Part shown: positions 7,962 through 15,932 of the stretch, piece by piece | Position numbering within the stretch: the first letter of the stretch is position 1 | Layout: each line of letters starts with the position of its first letter | DNA from: Rhodospirillaceae bacterium | Lineage (GTDB): Bacteria; Pseudomonadota; Alphaproteobacteria; Rhodospirillales; 2-02-FULL-58-16 | Assembly (NCBI GenBank): GCA_013349695.1 | Contig: DUZD01000007.1 | Location: 1-28,812, forward strand | Reading direction: 5' to 3' | Length of the DNA stretch: 28,812 nt | Notes under the pieces: generated by a model | Told to the model about the DNA's origin: nothing | The model's input: only the letters and a program-made list of their open reading frames with translations | Database searches by the model: none | Translations under genes and position numbers: made by a program

Positions 7962-8059
7962 GGCGTTTTTCCCGGATGGTTTCGTCGCTGTCGGCCGGCG
8001 ATCTCCCTTTGTCGGGACGGCTTCTCGGACAAAGGCGCATGGCTATAGCATATTTTTTC

Positions 8060-8074
8060 ATCAATGCCATTGAT
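8060..8074. promoter_or_regulatory. Palindrome, possible operator upstream of acnA
   Basis: ATCAAT-GCC-ATTGAT is a perfect 6-bp inverted repeat with a 3-base centre, in an AT-rich patch about 100 bases upstream of the acnA start. The half-sites have the reverse order of an FNR box (which is TTGAT-N4-ATCAA), so it is not an FNR site. A regulator-binding role is only a guess from position and symmetry. Confidence 0.3.
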
Positions 8075-8137
8075 ACATATGGAGAGGCGGGCGGCATCGG
8101 CATAAAATCGCCACATTTCCGGTGTTATATTGTTTGA

Positions 8138-8241
8138 ACATAGACCCCCATCTAGAGAGTACCCCCTCTCTGGCCCCATTACAGGCACATTAGTGCCGAA
8201 AGACTTGGCTGGGCTCCGTTCGGAGCCCAGCCTTCTTTTTT
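8138..8241 (+). ncRNA. Candidate small RNA or ccm leader with attenuator
   Basis: Three hairpins follow one another on the plus strand: AGAGAG/CTCTCT (8154-8171), GGCAC/GTGCC (8184-8197) and the long terminator stem (8207-8232) with its T run. A TATATT box at 8126-8131 could serve as a -10 element, although its -35 is poor. The transcript would be about 100 nt. Because the terminator precedes ccmA by only 57 bases, it may instead be an attenuator in the ccm leader. It matches no RNA family that I know. The 5' end is a guess. Confidence 0.35.
8207..8241 (+). terminator. Strong intrinsic terminator upstream of ccmA
   Basis: An 11-12 bp GC-rich perfect stem (GGCTGGGCTCC against GGAGCCCAGCC) with a GTTC loop is followed at once by TTCTTTTTT. 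It lies between divergent genes, so it cannot end any visible coding gene on the plus strand. This is the main reason to suspect a small RNA or attenuation. Confidence 0.85.
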
Positions 8242-8297
8242 GCCGGATTTTGCGATACCTTGCGTCGCCGATTTTATTTTTCTTTCCAGGAAGTTCC

Positions 8298-8960
8298 ATG
8301 GCTCTGTTCAGCGGCGAGGATCTGCTTTGCATCCGCGGCGAGCGCGTCGTCTTCGCGGCATTGCATTTCGCCGTCGAGGCCGGCGGGGCGCTGCTGCTGA
8401 CCGGCGCCAACGGCAGCGGCAAGTCGAGCCTGTTGCGCCTGATGGCGGGCCTGCTCGCCCCGGCAACCGGGCGCATCGCCTGGGATGGCGAGGATACCGG
8501 CGAAGACCCGGAACGCCATAACGCCAGAATACATTATGTCGGCCACCTGGACCCGATCAAACCGGTGCTGACGGTGGCCGAGAACCTGCGCTTCTGGGCG
8601 GCGCTGAAAACCGGAAACGGGGCGGCGGCGGGCGGCGCCCTGGAGGCTTTCGGCATCGCCCATCTGGCCGGCGTTCCCGGCCGCTATCTTTCGGCGGGAC
8701 AGAAACGCCGCCTCAATCTGGCCCGTCTTGAAACCTCGCCGGCGCCTCTTTGGCTGCTCGACGAACCGACGGCGGCGCTTGACGCCGAGGCCGTCGCCGG
8801 TTTGCGGGACGCCATCGCCCGGCAGCGCTCGGTTGGCGGTATGGTGGTCCTCTCGACGCATGCCGAGATGGCCCTGGATGGGGCCGAGATCCTGGATCTC
8901 GGGGATTTCAGCGCCGCCACCCGAATGACGCCGCCGGCGGCGCCGGAGGAAACGCCGTGA
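8298..8960 (+). CDS. ccmA: Haem exporter ATP-binding subunit CcmA
   Basis: CcmA is the ATPase of the CcmAB(C) complex, which drives release of holo-CcmE from CcmC in cytochrome c maturation. The 220-residue length is normal. Walker A is GANGSGKS (36-43), the ABC signature is LSAGQKRRLNLAR, Walker B is LWLLDEPTAALD, and the H-loop histidine is in LSTHAEM. The LSAGQKRR form of the signature is typical of CcmA. I chose the ATG at 8298 because AGGAAG stands just upstream and the protein begins directly with the nucleotide-binding domain; the frame is open farther upstream but that part crosses the terminator hairpin. The stop overlaps the GTG of ccmB (GTGA). It is the first gene of the ccm run. 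Confidence 0.96.
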   Translation: MALFSGEDLLCIRGERVVFAALHFAVEAGGALLLTGANGSGKSSLLRLMAGLLAPATGRIAWDGEDTGEDPERHNARIHYVGHLDPIKPVLTVAENLRFWAALKTGNGAAAGGALEAFGIAHLAGVPGRYLSAGQKRRLNLARLETSPAPLWLLDEPTAALDAEAVAGLRDAIARQRSVGGMVVLSTHAEMALDGAEILDLGDFSAATRMTPPAAPEETP

Positions 8961-9622
8961 GACGGTTCTGGGGCATCGTCCGCCGCGACCTCCGCCTGGC
9001 CTTGCGGCAGGGCATGGACAGCCTGATGGCGGTGATGTTTTTCGTCATCGCCGTGGTTCTGTTCCCGCTCGGCGTCGGGCCCGAGTCCAACATCCTGGCC
9101 CGCATCGCCGCCGGCGTCATTTGGGTGGCGGCGCTGTTGGCTTCCATGCTGTCGCTGGAACGCCTGTTCGAGACCGACTTCGAGGACGGAAGCCTGGAAT
9201 TGCTGTCGCTGATGCCGCTGCCGTTGGAGGCGGTGGTCATGGCCAAGGTGACCGCCCATTGGCTGACCACGGGGCTGCCCTTGATTGTCGCCGCGCCCTT
9301 GCTGGCGGTGCTGATGAATATGGACGGTGGCGGTTTTTCCGTCCTCGTCCTGGCGCTTATTCTGGGCACCCCGTCGCTGAGCCTGGTCGGCGCCGTCGGG
9401 GCGGCGCTTATACTGGGGTCCGGACGCGGCGGCATGCTGTTGTCGCTGCTTGTCCTGCCTCTTTTCATCCCCGTCCTCATCTTCGGCGTTTCCGCCGTCG
9501 ATGCCGCCATCACCGGCTTTCCGGTTCGCGCCCAGCTGTTGATCCTCGGCGCTTTCCTGCTTGCCGCCCTGCCCCTGTGTCCGTGGACCTCGGCGGCGGC
9601 GTTGCGCCAGGCCCTGGAGTGA
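8957..9622 (+). CDS. ccmB: Haem exporter membrane subunit CcmB
   Basis: CcmB is the six-helix inner-membrane partner of CcmA. The 221-residue protein has the expected hydrophobic pattern, and its LERLFETDFEDGSLELLSLM motif near residues 67-86 is the CcmB hallmark. The start is the GTG at 8957, overlapping the ccmA stop and preceded by GGAGGAAAC, which makes translational coupling likely. A 105-base gap follows before ccmC, more than elsewhere in the cluster. Nothing definite is seen in that gap apart from a short CTTAA-A-TTAAG palindrome just before ccmC. Confidence 0.96.
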   Translation: MRRFWGIVRRDLRLALRQGMDSLMAVMFFVIAVVLFPLGVGPESNILARIAAGVIWVAALLASMLSLERLFETDFEDGSLELLSLMPLPLEAVVMAKVTAHWLTTGLPLIVAAPLLAVLMNMDGGGFSVLVLALILGTPSLSLVGAVGAALILGSGRGGMLLSLLVLPLFIPVLIFGVSAVDAAITGFPVRAQLLILGAFLLAALPLCPWTSAAALRQALE

Positions 9623-9727
9623 AACGGCGTCCATGGGATCACGTTTGCGGGAGTTTAGGAGAGCCCCCTGGAAAAGACGGCGGCCTGGCGTTAAAAAACG
9701 GCTGAACGCAGCTTAAATTAAGAAACA

Positions 9728-10456
9728 ATGATACAAAAGTTCGCCAGTCCCGCGCGGTTCATGCGTTTAAGCCAGGTCTTGCTGCCCTGGATGGCCGGCC
9801 TGACCGTGGCCTTTGCCGCGGTGGGGCTTTATCTGGGCCTCGTCGTCGCCCCCGCCGATTATCAGCAAGGCGAAAGCGTGCGCATCATGTACATCCACGT
9901 GCCGGCGGCGTGGATGGCGCTCTTTTGTTATGCCGCCATGGCTATCGCCGCCGCCGTCGGGCTGATCTGGAAGCATCCGCTGGCCGACCTGGCGGCCAAG
10001 TCGACGGCGCCGGTCGGCGCCGCCTTCACCTTCCTGGCGCTGTTCACCGGAGCGATGTGGGGCAAGCCCATGTGGGGGACCTGGTGGGTATGGGATGCGA
10101 GACTGACGTCAATGTTGGTGCTGTTTTTTCTTTATTTGGGCTACATCGCCCTGGTCAACGCTTTCGACAATCCGGCGCGCGGTATCAAGGCCTCGTCGAT
10201 CCTGGTCCTGGTCGGGTTCGTCAACGTGCCGATCATCAAGTTCTCCGTCGAATGGTGGAATACGCTGCACCAACCGGCCAGTGTCCTCAAAATCGGCGGC
10301 CCCTCCATCCATTCTTCCATGCTGTGGCCGCTGTTGCTGATGGCTTTGGCCTTCACCGCCTATTATTTATGGGTGCTGCTGCTCCGCCTGCGCGGCGAGA
10401 TCATCGCCAACAAGGTCCGCGTCCTCCGCCTCAGGCGGGTTCACGGGCAGGCCTAG
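9728..10456 (+). CDS. ccmC: Haem-handling protein CcmC
   Basis: CcmC loads haem onto CcmE at the periplasmic face of the inner membrane. At 242 residues it has six predicted transmembrane helices, the tryptophan-rich WWD motif WGTWWVWDARLT (about 116-127), and the two axial histidines His57 (IHVPAAWM) and His181 (LHQPAS), close to positions in E. coli CcmC. The N-terminus MIQKFASPARFMRLSQVLLP matches the family, supporting the ATG at 9728 although its ribosome site is weak. ccmD follows after 12 bases. Confidence 0.96.
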   Translation: MIQKFASPARFMRLSQVLLPWMAGLTVAFAAVGLYLGLVVAPADYQQGESVRIMYIHVPAAWMALFCYAAMAIAAAVGLIWKHPLADLAAKSTAPVGAAFTFLALFTGAMWGKPMWGTWWVWDARLTSMLVLFFLYLGYIALVNAFDNPARGIKASSILVLVGFVNVPIIKFSVEWWNTLHQPASVLKIGGPSIHSSMLWPLLLMALAFTAYYLWVLLLRLRGEIIANKVRVLRLRRVHGQA

Positions 10457-10468
10457 GGCGAAGCGGGA

Positions 10469-10651
10469 ATGGAATCGCTGGCGGCATTTTTCGACATGGG
10501 CGGTTACGGCGTCTACATCTGGCCCGGTTACGTGCTCACCGCCGTGGTCTTGGTCGGGATGTTGGTCGCCAGCATCCGCTTCCTGCGCTCCAACGAAGCC
10601 CGCTTGCAAGCTCTTCAGGCGGAAAACGGGGAGCCCTCCGGTGAAGCGTAA
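10469..10651 (+). CDS. ccmD: Cytochrome c maturation small membrane protein CcmD
   Basis: A 60-residue protein with one transmembrane helix (about residues 17-39), preceded by the typical short MGGYGVYIWPGY segment and followed by a charged tail. CcmD bridges the CcmABC complex and holo-CcmE, helping its release. Size, motif and position between ccmC and ccmE make the assignment firm despite low overall conservation in this family. The ATG at 10469 is preceded by a purine-rich AAGCGGGA. Its last 11 bases overlap the start of ccmE, in another frame. Confidence 0.93.
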   Translation: MESLAAFFDMGGYGVYIWPGYVLTAVVLVGMLVASIRFLRSNEARLQALQAENGEPSGEA

Positions 10652-11075
10652 GCACAAGCGCTTGACCTTCGTCGTCATCGCCTGGGGTTTCCTTGCCCTG
10701 GCGACGGCCCTGGTGTTGTTCGCCTTCGAGGAAGGCATCGTCTTCTTCTACAGCCCGACCGAGTTGACGGAAAAGAAGCCGCCGGCCGAACAGCGGCTTC
10801 GCGTCGGCGGGCTGGTCGAGGAAGGCAGTGTCGAGAAAAGCGGCACCATCGTCAGCTTCCGGGTGACCGACCTGAATAACAGCGTGCCGGTCACCTACGA
10901 GGGGATCCTCCCCGACCTCTTCCGCGAGGGCCAAGGGGTGGTCGCCGAGGGCCGCCTGGTGGGCGGCGTCTTCGTCGCCGCCGAGGTGCTGGCCAAGCAC
11001 GACGAGAACTATATGCCGCCGGAAGTGGCCGAAGCCCTGAAGAAATCGGGCCAGTGGCAGGGCGGAAGCCCCTAG
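10641..11075 (+). CDS. ccmE: Haem chaperone CcmE
   Basis: CcmE is a membrane-anchored periplasmic chaperone that binds haem covalently and hands it to CcmF. The 144-residue protein has an N-terminal signal anchor (about 8-28), an OB-fold beta-barrel, and the haem-attachment motif VLAKHDENYMPPE with His120 and Tyr124, matching His130 and Tyr134 of the E. coli protein; it is thus the common histidine type. The GTG start at 10641 lies inside ccmD with GGGGAG 8 bases upstream, suggesting coupling. The downstream spacer to ccmF (116 bases) holds an alphaproteobacterial-type palindrome. Confidence 0.96.
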   Translation: MKRKHKRLTFVVIAWGFLALATALVLFAFEEGIVFFYSPTELTEKKPPAEQRLRVGGLVEEGSVEKSGTIVSFRVTDLNNSVPVTYEGILPDLFREGQGVVAEGRLVGGVFVAAEVLAKHDENYMPPEVAEALKKSGQWQGGSP

Positions 11076-11113
11076 AGTATTTCCGGTTCACATGCGTTCA
11101 CCTGAAACACTCT
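11074..11113. repeat. Imperfect intergenic palindrome
   Basis: The arms AGAGTATTTCCGGT (11074-11087) and ACCTGAAACACTCT (11100-11113) pair at 12 of 14 positions. Short palindromes with an AGAGNNTTTC core are, from memory, common between genes in alphaproteobacteria. It begins at the last bases of the ccmE stop codon. It may act as a weak transcript stabiliser or terminator, but no T run follows directly. Confidence 0.5.
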
Positions 11114-11191
11114 ATCTATTTGTTTTAAATGCAAATGCGTCGTCGCCGATGAGTCCATCGGCTCGGGATTTGCACTAACCTTGGATCGCCG

Positions 11192-13174
11192 ATGATCGCC
11201 GAAGCCGGACATTTCGCCTTAGTTCTCGCCCTCTTCGTGGCGCTGGTGCAGGCGGCCCTGCCGCTGGCCGGGGCGGCGCGGAACGACGCTTCCTGGATGG
11301 CGCTGGCGCGGCCGGCGGCTTACGTCCAGTTCCTGCTGGTCGCTTTCTCCTTTGCCTGCCTGACCCACGCCTTTGTGACCTCGGACTTCTCGCTTCTCAG
11401 CGTCGCCAGGTATTCCCATTCGGCCAAGCCCATGCTTTACAAAGTCACCGGCGTCTGGGGCAACCACGAGGGCTCGATGCTGCTGTGGGTGCTGATCTTG
11501 TCGTTGTTCGGCGCGGCGGTGGCGGTTTTCGGGCGCCATTTGCCGGCCGCCCTCGGGGCGCGGGTTCTCGGCGTCCAGGCGCTGATCGCCATCGGCTTCT
11601 ATCTGTTCATCCTGTTCACCTCGAATCCGTTCGAGCGTTTGTTCCCCCCGGCCGCCGACGGGCAAGGGCTCAATCCGCTGTTGCAGGACCCCGGCCTGGC
11701 TTTCCACCCGCCTTTCCTTTACCTGGGCTACGTCGGCTTCTCCATCGCCTTTTCCTTTGCCATCGCCGCTCTCATCGAGGGCCGCGTCGACGCCGCCTGG
11801 GCGCGCTGGGTGCGGCCGTGGACCCTGGCCGCCTGGGGGTTTCTCACCGCCGGCATCGGGCTTGGCTCCTGGTGGGCCTATTACGAGCTGGGATGGGGCG
11901 GCTGGTGGTTCTGGGACCCGGTGGAGAACGCTTCCTTCATGCCCTGGCTGGCGGGGACGGCGCTCTTGCATTCGGCCGTCGTCGTCGAGAAGCGCGACAC
12001 CTTGAAGGCCTGGACCATTTTCCTGGCCATCATCGCCTTCGCCCTCAGTCTCCTGGGTACCTTCCTGGTCCGCTCCGGCGTGCTGACCAGCGTGCATGCC
12101 TTCGCCACCGACCCGCAACGCGGCGTTTTCATCCTTGTCATGCTGATCATCGTGATCGGCGCGTCGCTGGCTCTTTTCGCCTGGCGCGGGCCGGCCCTGA
12201 AAAGCACCGGCCTGTTCCAGCCCATCTCCCGCGAGGGCGGCTTGTTGCTCAACAACCTGTTCATGAGCACGGCCGCCGCCGTCATCCTGTTGGGCACCTT
12301 GTATCCGCTTCTCCTCGAAGCCATCGGCGGCGGCAAGGTTTCGGTGGGGGCGCCGTTCTTCAACGCCGTCTTCCTTCCGTTGATGGCGCCGATGACGGCG
12401 GCCATGGCCGTCGGGCCCCTGTTGTCATGGAAACGGAGCGATTTGGCGGCGGCCATGATGCGAATGAAAGCCGCCTTCGCGGCGGCGTTGGTGGCGGTGG
12501 CGGCGGCCTGGGCCGCCAATGGCGGCGGGCCGATCCTGGGCTTGGTCGGTTGCGGCCTGGCGGCCTGGCTCTTCGTCGGCACGTTTGTCGATCTGGGCGA
12601 ACGGATCAGGCTGTTCGGCGGCCCCATCCGCGCCAGCCTGCGCCGCTTGGGCCGCCTGCCGCGCGCCAGCTGGGGCATGACATGCGCGCATCTGGGGTTG
12701 GCGATAGCCATCGCCGGGATGACCGGCGCCGGCGCCTGGAAGGTGGAAAGCATCCAGGTGATGAAACCGGGCGAGACGGTCACGGTGGCGGGCTTCGCTT
12801 ATACCTTCGAAGGCGCCCGCCAGGTCCGGGGCGTCAATTACATCGCCATTCGCGGCGCTTTCAGCGTGCATCGGGACGGCGAGGAAGTCGCCACCCTTTA
12901 TCCGGAAAAACGCCATTACCCCGTCGAGGGCATGCCGACCACCGAAGCCGCCATTCATACGACTTTCCTGGGCGACCTTTACGCGGTGATCGGCGATGCC
13001 GAGGGGGGAGACGGCGGTTTCGTCACCAGGCTCTATTTCAACCCGCTGGTCGGCTGGATGTGGGCGGGCGGCCTGATCATGGTGTTGGGCGGCGCCTTGA
13101 GCCTGAGCGACCGCCGCCACCGGATCGGCGCGCCGGCGCGAAAGGCCGGGGTTGCCGCCGCCGCCAAGGCCTAG
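11192..13174 (+). CDS. ccmF: Haem lyase subunit CcmF
   Basis: CcmF is the large polytopic core of the haem lyase that transfers haem from CcmE to apocytochrome c. The 660-residue length and many transmembrane helices are normal. The WWD domain reads GWGGWWFWD at residues 234-242 followed by PVENASFMPWL. GVWGNHEGSMLLW and LLQDPGLAFHPPFLYLGY are also CcmF hallmarks. The periplasmic domain near residues 515-625 precedes a last helix. The ATG at 11192 starts directly with the first helix. Its usual partners ccmH, ccmG and ccmI are not encoded after it; dnaB follows instead, so those genes must sit elsewhere if System I is complete. Confidence 0.96.
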   Translation: MIAEAGHFALVLALFVALVQAALPLAGAARNDASWMALARPAAYVQFLLVAFSFACLTHAFVTSDFSLLSVARYSHSAKPMLYKVTGVWGNHEGSMLLWVLILSLFGAAVAVFGRHLPAALGARVLGVQALIAIGFYLFILFTSNPFERLFPPAADGQGLNPLLQDPGLAFHPPFLYLGYVGFSIAFSFAIAALIEGRVDAAWARWVRPWTLAAWGFLTAGIGLGSWWAYYELGWGGWWFWDPVENASFMPWLAGTALLHSAVVVEKRDTLKAWTIFLAIIAFALSLLGTFLVRSGVLTSVHAFATDPQRGVFILVMLIIVIGASLALFAWRGPALKSTGLFQPISREGGLLLNNLFMSTAAAVILLGTLYPLLLEAIGGGKVSVGAPFFNAVFLPLMAPMTAAMAVGPLLSWKRSDLAAAMMRMKAAFAAALVAVAAAWAANGGGPILGLVGCGLAAWLFVGTFVDLGERIRLFGGPIRASLRRLGRLPRASWGMTCAHLGLAIAIAGMTGAGAWKVESIQVMKPGETVTVAGFAYTFEGARQVRGVNYIAIRGAFSVHRDGEEVATLYPEKRHYPVEGMPTTEAAIHTTFLGDLYAVIGDAEGGDGGFVTRLYFNPLVGWMWAGGLIMVLGGALSLSDRRHRIGAPARKAGVAAAAKA

Positions 13175-13309
13175 CGGCATGGCCGGCCAGGCGGGTTTTT
13201 CCACAGGTCATCCTCATACTCACATACCCGTTGGCAGGCGCGGATTCTGTCCCCGCTAGATTATCTTTTCCAGATTCGCCGAAACGGAATCTCGCTTTAT
13301 TGTCCCCCC

Positions 13310-14806
13310 ATGTCGACCACCATCGCCGCGCCGCCATCCGCCGAGCCCGCCGCCAGCGGAACCGGGATGCCATCCTTCCGAACCCTGCCTCACAACATCG
13401 CCGCCGAAAAGGCGCTTTTGGGAGCCATATTCGTCAACAACCGGGCCTACGAGAAAATTTCGGAGTTTTTGCGTCCCGAACATTTCGCCCTGCGCGAGCA
13501 TGGCCGCATTTTCGAAGCCGGCGCGCGGCTCATCGAGCGGGGGCGGAGCGCCGATCCGGTGACTCTGAAAGGTTTTTTCGAGCAGGACGAGAGCCTGGCG
13601 GATATTGGTGGCTCCGCCTACCTGGCCGAATTGGCGGCTTCGGCCGTCTCGACGATCAACGCCGGCGAATACGGACGTTTCATTTACGACCTCCACCTGA
13701 AGCGGGAGCTCATCGCTTTCGGCGAGGACGTGATCAACCAAGCTTACGGCGGCGAAGTCGACGAAACCGCCGTCGAGCAGATCGAACAGGCCGAACAGAA
13801 TCTCTACAGCATCGCTACCAAGGGCGAATACGAAGGCGGTTTCGAGCCGTTCAAGGACTCGCTTCTCAAAGCCCTCGGAATGGCGGAAGTCGCCCACAAT
13901 CGCCAAGGCGGCCTCGCCGGGGTGACGACGGGGCTTGTCGGCCTCGACAAACTGTTGGGCGGCCTGCATCCGTCCGATCTCGTCATTCTCGCCGGACGTC
14001 CGGCCATGGGCAAGACGGCGCTGGCCACCAACATCGCCTACAACGCCGCCTATTCGTACAAGCAGTCCGGCGGCAAGGAAGGCGCGGTGGTGGGGTTTTT
14101 CTCGCTGGAGATGTCGGCGGAGCAGTTGGCCGCGCGCATCATCTCCGAGCAGACCGACATTTCGTCCGACCGCATGCGCAAAGGCGAGCTGTCCAACGCC
14201 GAATTCGACCGTCTCGTGCCGGCCGTACAGGCCTTGAACGAGATTCCGATCTTCATCGACGATTCACCGGCGCTCTCCGTCGGCGCCCTGAGATCCCGCG
14301 CCCGGCGTTTGCGTCAACACGAGCTTGGCCTGATCGTCGTCGATTACCTGCAACTCATCACCGCCACGCAAACATCGCGCAACGACGGACGGGTGCAGGA
14401 AGTTTCGGAAATCACCCGCGGCCTCAAGACCCTGGCCAAGGAACTGTCGACGCCGGTGCTGGCCCTCTCGCAGCTTTCCCGGCAAGTGGAACAGCGCGAC
14501 CCCCCCCGGCCGCAACTGTCGGATTTGCGCGAATCCGGATCCATCGAGCAGGACGCCGACGTGGTCATGTTCATCTTCCGCGAGGAATACTATCTGGAAC
14601 GGAAAAAACCCGTGCGCTACGTCAATGAAGACGAAGCGAAATTCGTCGAGCGGGAATCCAAATGGCAACAAAGCAAGATGGACGTCGCCGGTTTGGCCGA
14701 TGTCATCGTCGCCAAGCAGCGGCATGGCCCGGTCGGCGACATCAAACTGCAATTCCAGGGCGAATTCACCCGTTTCGGAAACCTCGACAGCCATCACGGT
14801 AAGTAG
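13310..14806 (+). CDS. dnaB: Replicative DNA helicase DnaB
   Basis: DnaB is the hexameric 5'-3' helicase that unwinds the replication fork. The 498 residues comprise an N-terminal domain (about 25-125, beginning LPHNIAAEKALLGAI), a linker, and a RecA-like ATPase with Walker A GRPAMGKT (229-236), FFSLEMSAEQLAAR, Walker B LIVVDYLQL and the arginine-finger region (LSDLRESGSIEQDADVVMF). No intein interrupts it. The ATG at 13310 gives an N-terminal tail of about 20 residues, typical in alphaproteobacteria. Possible promoter elements upstream (TTGGCA at 13231) have poor spacing. The ribosomal genes rpsF-rpsR-rplI that often precede dnaB are absent here; ccmF is in their place. Confidence 0.97.
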   Translation: MSTTIAAPPSAEPAASGTGMPSFRTLPHNIAAEKALLGAIFVNNRAYEKISEFLRPEHFALREHGRIFEAGARLIERGRSADPVTLKGFFEQDESLADIGGSAYLAELAASAVSTINAGEYGRFIYDLHLKRELIAFGEDVINQAYGGEVDETAVEQIEQAEQNLYSIATKGEYEGGFEPFKDSLLKALGMAEVAHNRQGGLAGVTTGLVGLDKLLGGLHPSDLVILAGRPAMGKTALATNIAYNAAYSYKQSGGKEGAVVGFFSLEMSAEQLAARIISEQTDISSDRMRKGELSNAEFDRLVPAVQALNEIPIFIDDSPALSVGALRSRARRLRQHELGLIVVDYLQLITATQTSRNDGRVQEVSEITRGLKTLAKELSTPVLALSQLSRQVEQRDPPRPQLSDLRESGSIEQDADVVMFIFREEYYLERKKPVRYVNEDEAKFVERESKWQQSKMDVAGLADVIVAKQRHGPVGDIKLQFQGEFTRFGNLDSHHGK

Positions 14807-14822
14807 CCGGAAATTCGCCGTC

Positions 14823-15932
14823 ATGAGCAGTTTGGAGCATTGCGGCGCCATCCTCACCATCGACCTCGACGCCATCGCCGCCAATTACCGTCTGCTTCGC
14901 GGCAAGCTCGCCGGCGCCAATTGCGCCGCCGTCGTCAAGGCCGACGCTTATGGTTTGGGGGTCGAGAACGTCGCCCCGGCGCTGGCGGCGGCGGGTTGCG
15001 AAACCTTCTTCGTCGCCCTCATCGACGAGGGTATTGCCTTGCGGCGCAATCTTCGCCAAGCGGACATCCATGTCCTCAACGGGCTAGCGCCCGGCAGCGA
15101 GACGGCTTTCGCCCGGCACCGGCTGACGCCGGTGCTCAATTCGCTTGCCGATATCGAAGCCTGGAGCCTGTTTTCGAAAGCTCGCGAGAGGCCTCTTGCC
15201 GCCGACATCCACATCGATACCGGTATATCACGCCTGGGCCTGCCCCCCGAGGAACTGGAAATTCTCGCCGCCGAACCGCAAAGGCTCGACAATATCGAGG
15301 TGGACAACGTGATGAGCCATCTGGCCTGCGCGGACGAACCCGGCCACCCGCTCAACCGCCGGCAACTCGATGCTTTTCGTAAAGCCCGCCGGGCCGTTGC
15401 CGCCGCCCGCCGTGCCTCGCTCGCCAATTCGTCGGGTATTTTTCTCGGTGCCGATTACCATTTCGACCTGATCCGGCCCGGCGCCGCGCTTTACGGCGTT
15501 GGGCCGCTCCCGGGACAGCCCAATCCGATGGCGCAAGTGGTTAGTCTGCAAGGAAAAATCCTACAAATCCGAGGCGTTGACACCCCCCAGACCGTTGGTT
15601 ATGGTGCCACTCACTCTGTCGCCCGGCGGCAACGAATCGCCACCGTCGCCGCAGGCTACGCCGACGGGTTTTTACGCGGCTTAAGCAACCGTGGCAATGG
15701 GTATGTGGGAGACATTCGGGTGCCGATCGTAGGGCGCGTTTCCATGGACCTTGTTGCCTTCGATGTTTCCAACCTTCCCGCCGAGGCGGCCAAGCCGGGC
15801 GCCGTGGTCGATTTGATCGGCCCCCACAATCCCATCGACAGGATCGCCGCCGAGGCCGGAACCATCGGTTATGAAATCCTCACCAGCCTGGGCAGCAGAT
15901 ACCATCGGGTCTACTCGGGCGGTGGCGTGTAA
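14823..15932 (+). CDS. alr: Alanine racemase
   Basis: Alr is a PLP enzyme that converts L-alanine to D-alanine for peptidoglycan. The 369-residue protein shows the PLP lysine Lys39 in AVVKADAYGLG and the second catalytic base Tyr260 in TVGYGATH, with VGRVSMDL near the C-terminal beta domain. The start is the ATG at 14823, 16 bases after the dnaB stop; an in-frame open stretch within dnaB (from 14625) is not part of the protein. It adjoins mlaE directly (stop at 15932, ATG at 15933). The ribosome site is weak, so coupling with dnaB translation is plausible. Catabolic DadX is the alternative name, but context favours the biosynthetic enzyme. Confidence 0.95.
   Translation: MSSLEHCGAILTIDLDAIAANYRLLRGKLAGANCAAVVKADAYGLGVENVAPALAAAGCETFFVALIDEGIALRRNLRQADIHVLNGLAPGSETAFARHRLTPVLNSLADIEAWSLFSKARERPLAADIHIDTGISRLGLPPEELEILAAEPQRLDNIEVDNVMSHLACADEPGHPLNRRQLDAFRKARRAVAAARRASLANSSGIFLGADYHFDLIRPGAALYGVGPLPGQPNPMAQVVSLQGKILQIRGVDTPQTVGYGATHSVARRQRIATVAAGYADGFLRGLSNRGNGYVGDIRVPIVGRVSMDLVAFDVSNLPAEAAKPGAVVDLIGPHNPIDRIAAEAGTIGYEILTSLGSRYHRVYSGGGV

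Larger units (their letters stand above)
7962..8297. other. Divergent acnA/ccmA spacer
   Basis: A 336-base region between two divergent genes. It is locally AT-rich around 8040-8135, holds a perfect palindrome (8060-8074), and then shows three consecutive hairpins ending in a T run on the plus strand (8154-8241). A frame open upstream of ccmA through part of this region is not protein-like. The acnA promoter should lie here but no clear -35/-10 pair could be defined. Confidence 0.6.

Noticed and set aside
5937..8048. Plus-strand ORF of 703 codons opposite acnA
   Set aside because: It lies entirely antisense to acnA codons with G/C at third positions and shows no protein-like pattern.
8060..8074. 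FNR/Anr box upstream of acnA
   Set aside because: The half-sites are in reverse order (ATCAA...TTGAT) relative to the FNR consensus.
13169..13200. Terminator after ccmF
   Set aside because: A GCCT...AGGC stem with inner mismatches precedes GGGTTTTT, but the pairing is too imperfect to report as a feature.
11485..14628. Plus-strand ORF of 1047 codons spanning ccmF and dnaB
   Set aside because: It is the +1-type shadow frame of two well-supported genes and is arginine-rich without domains.
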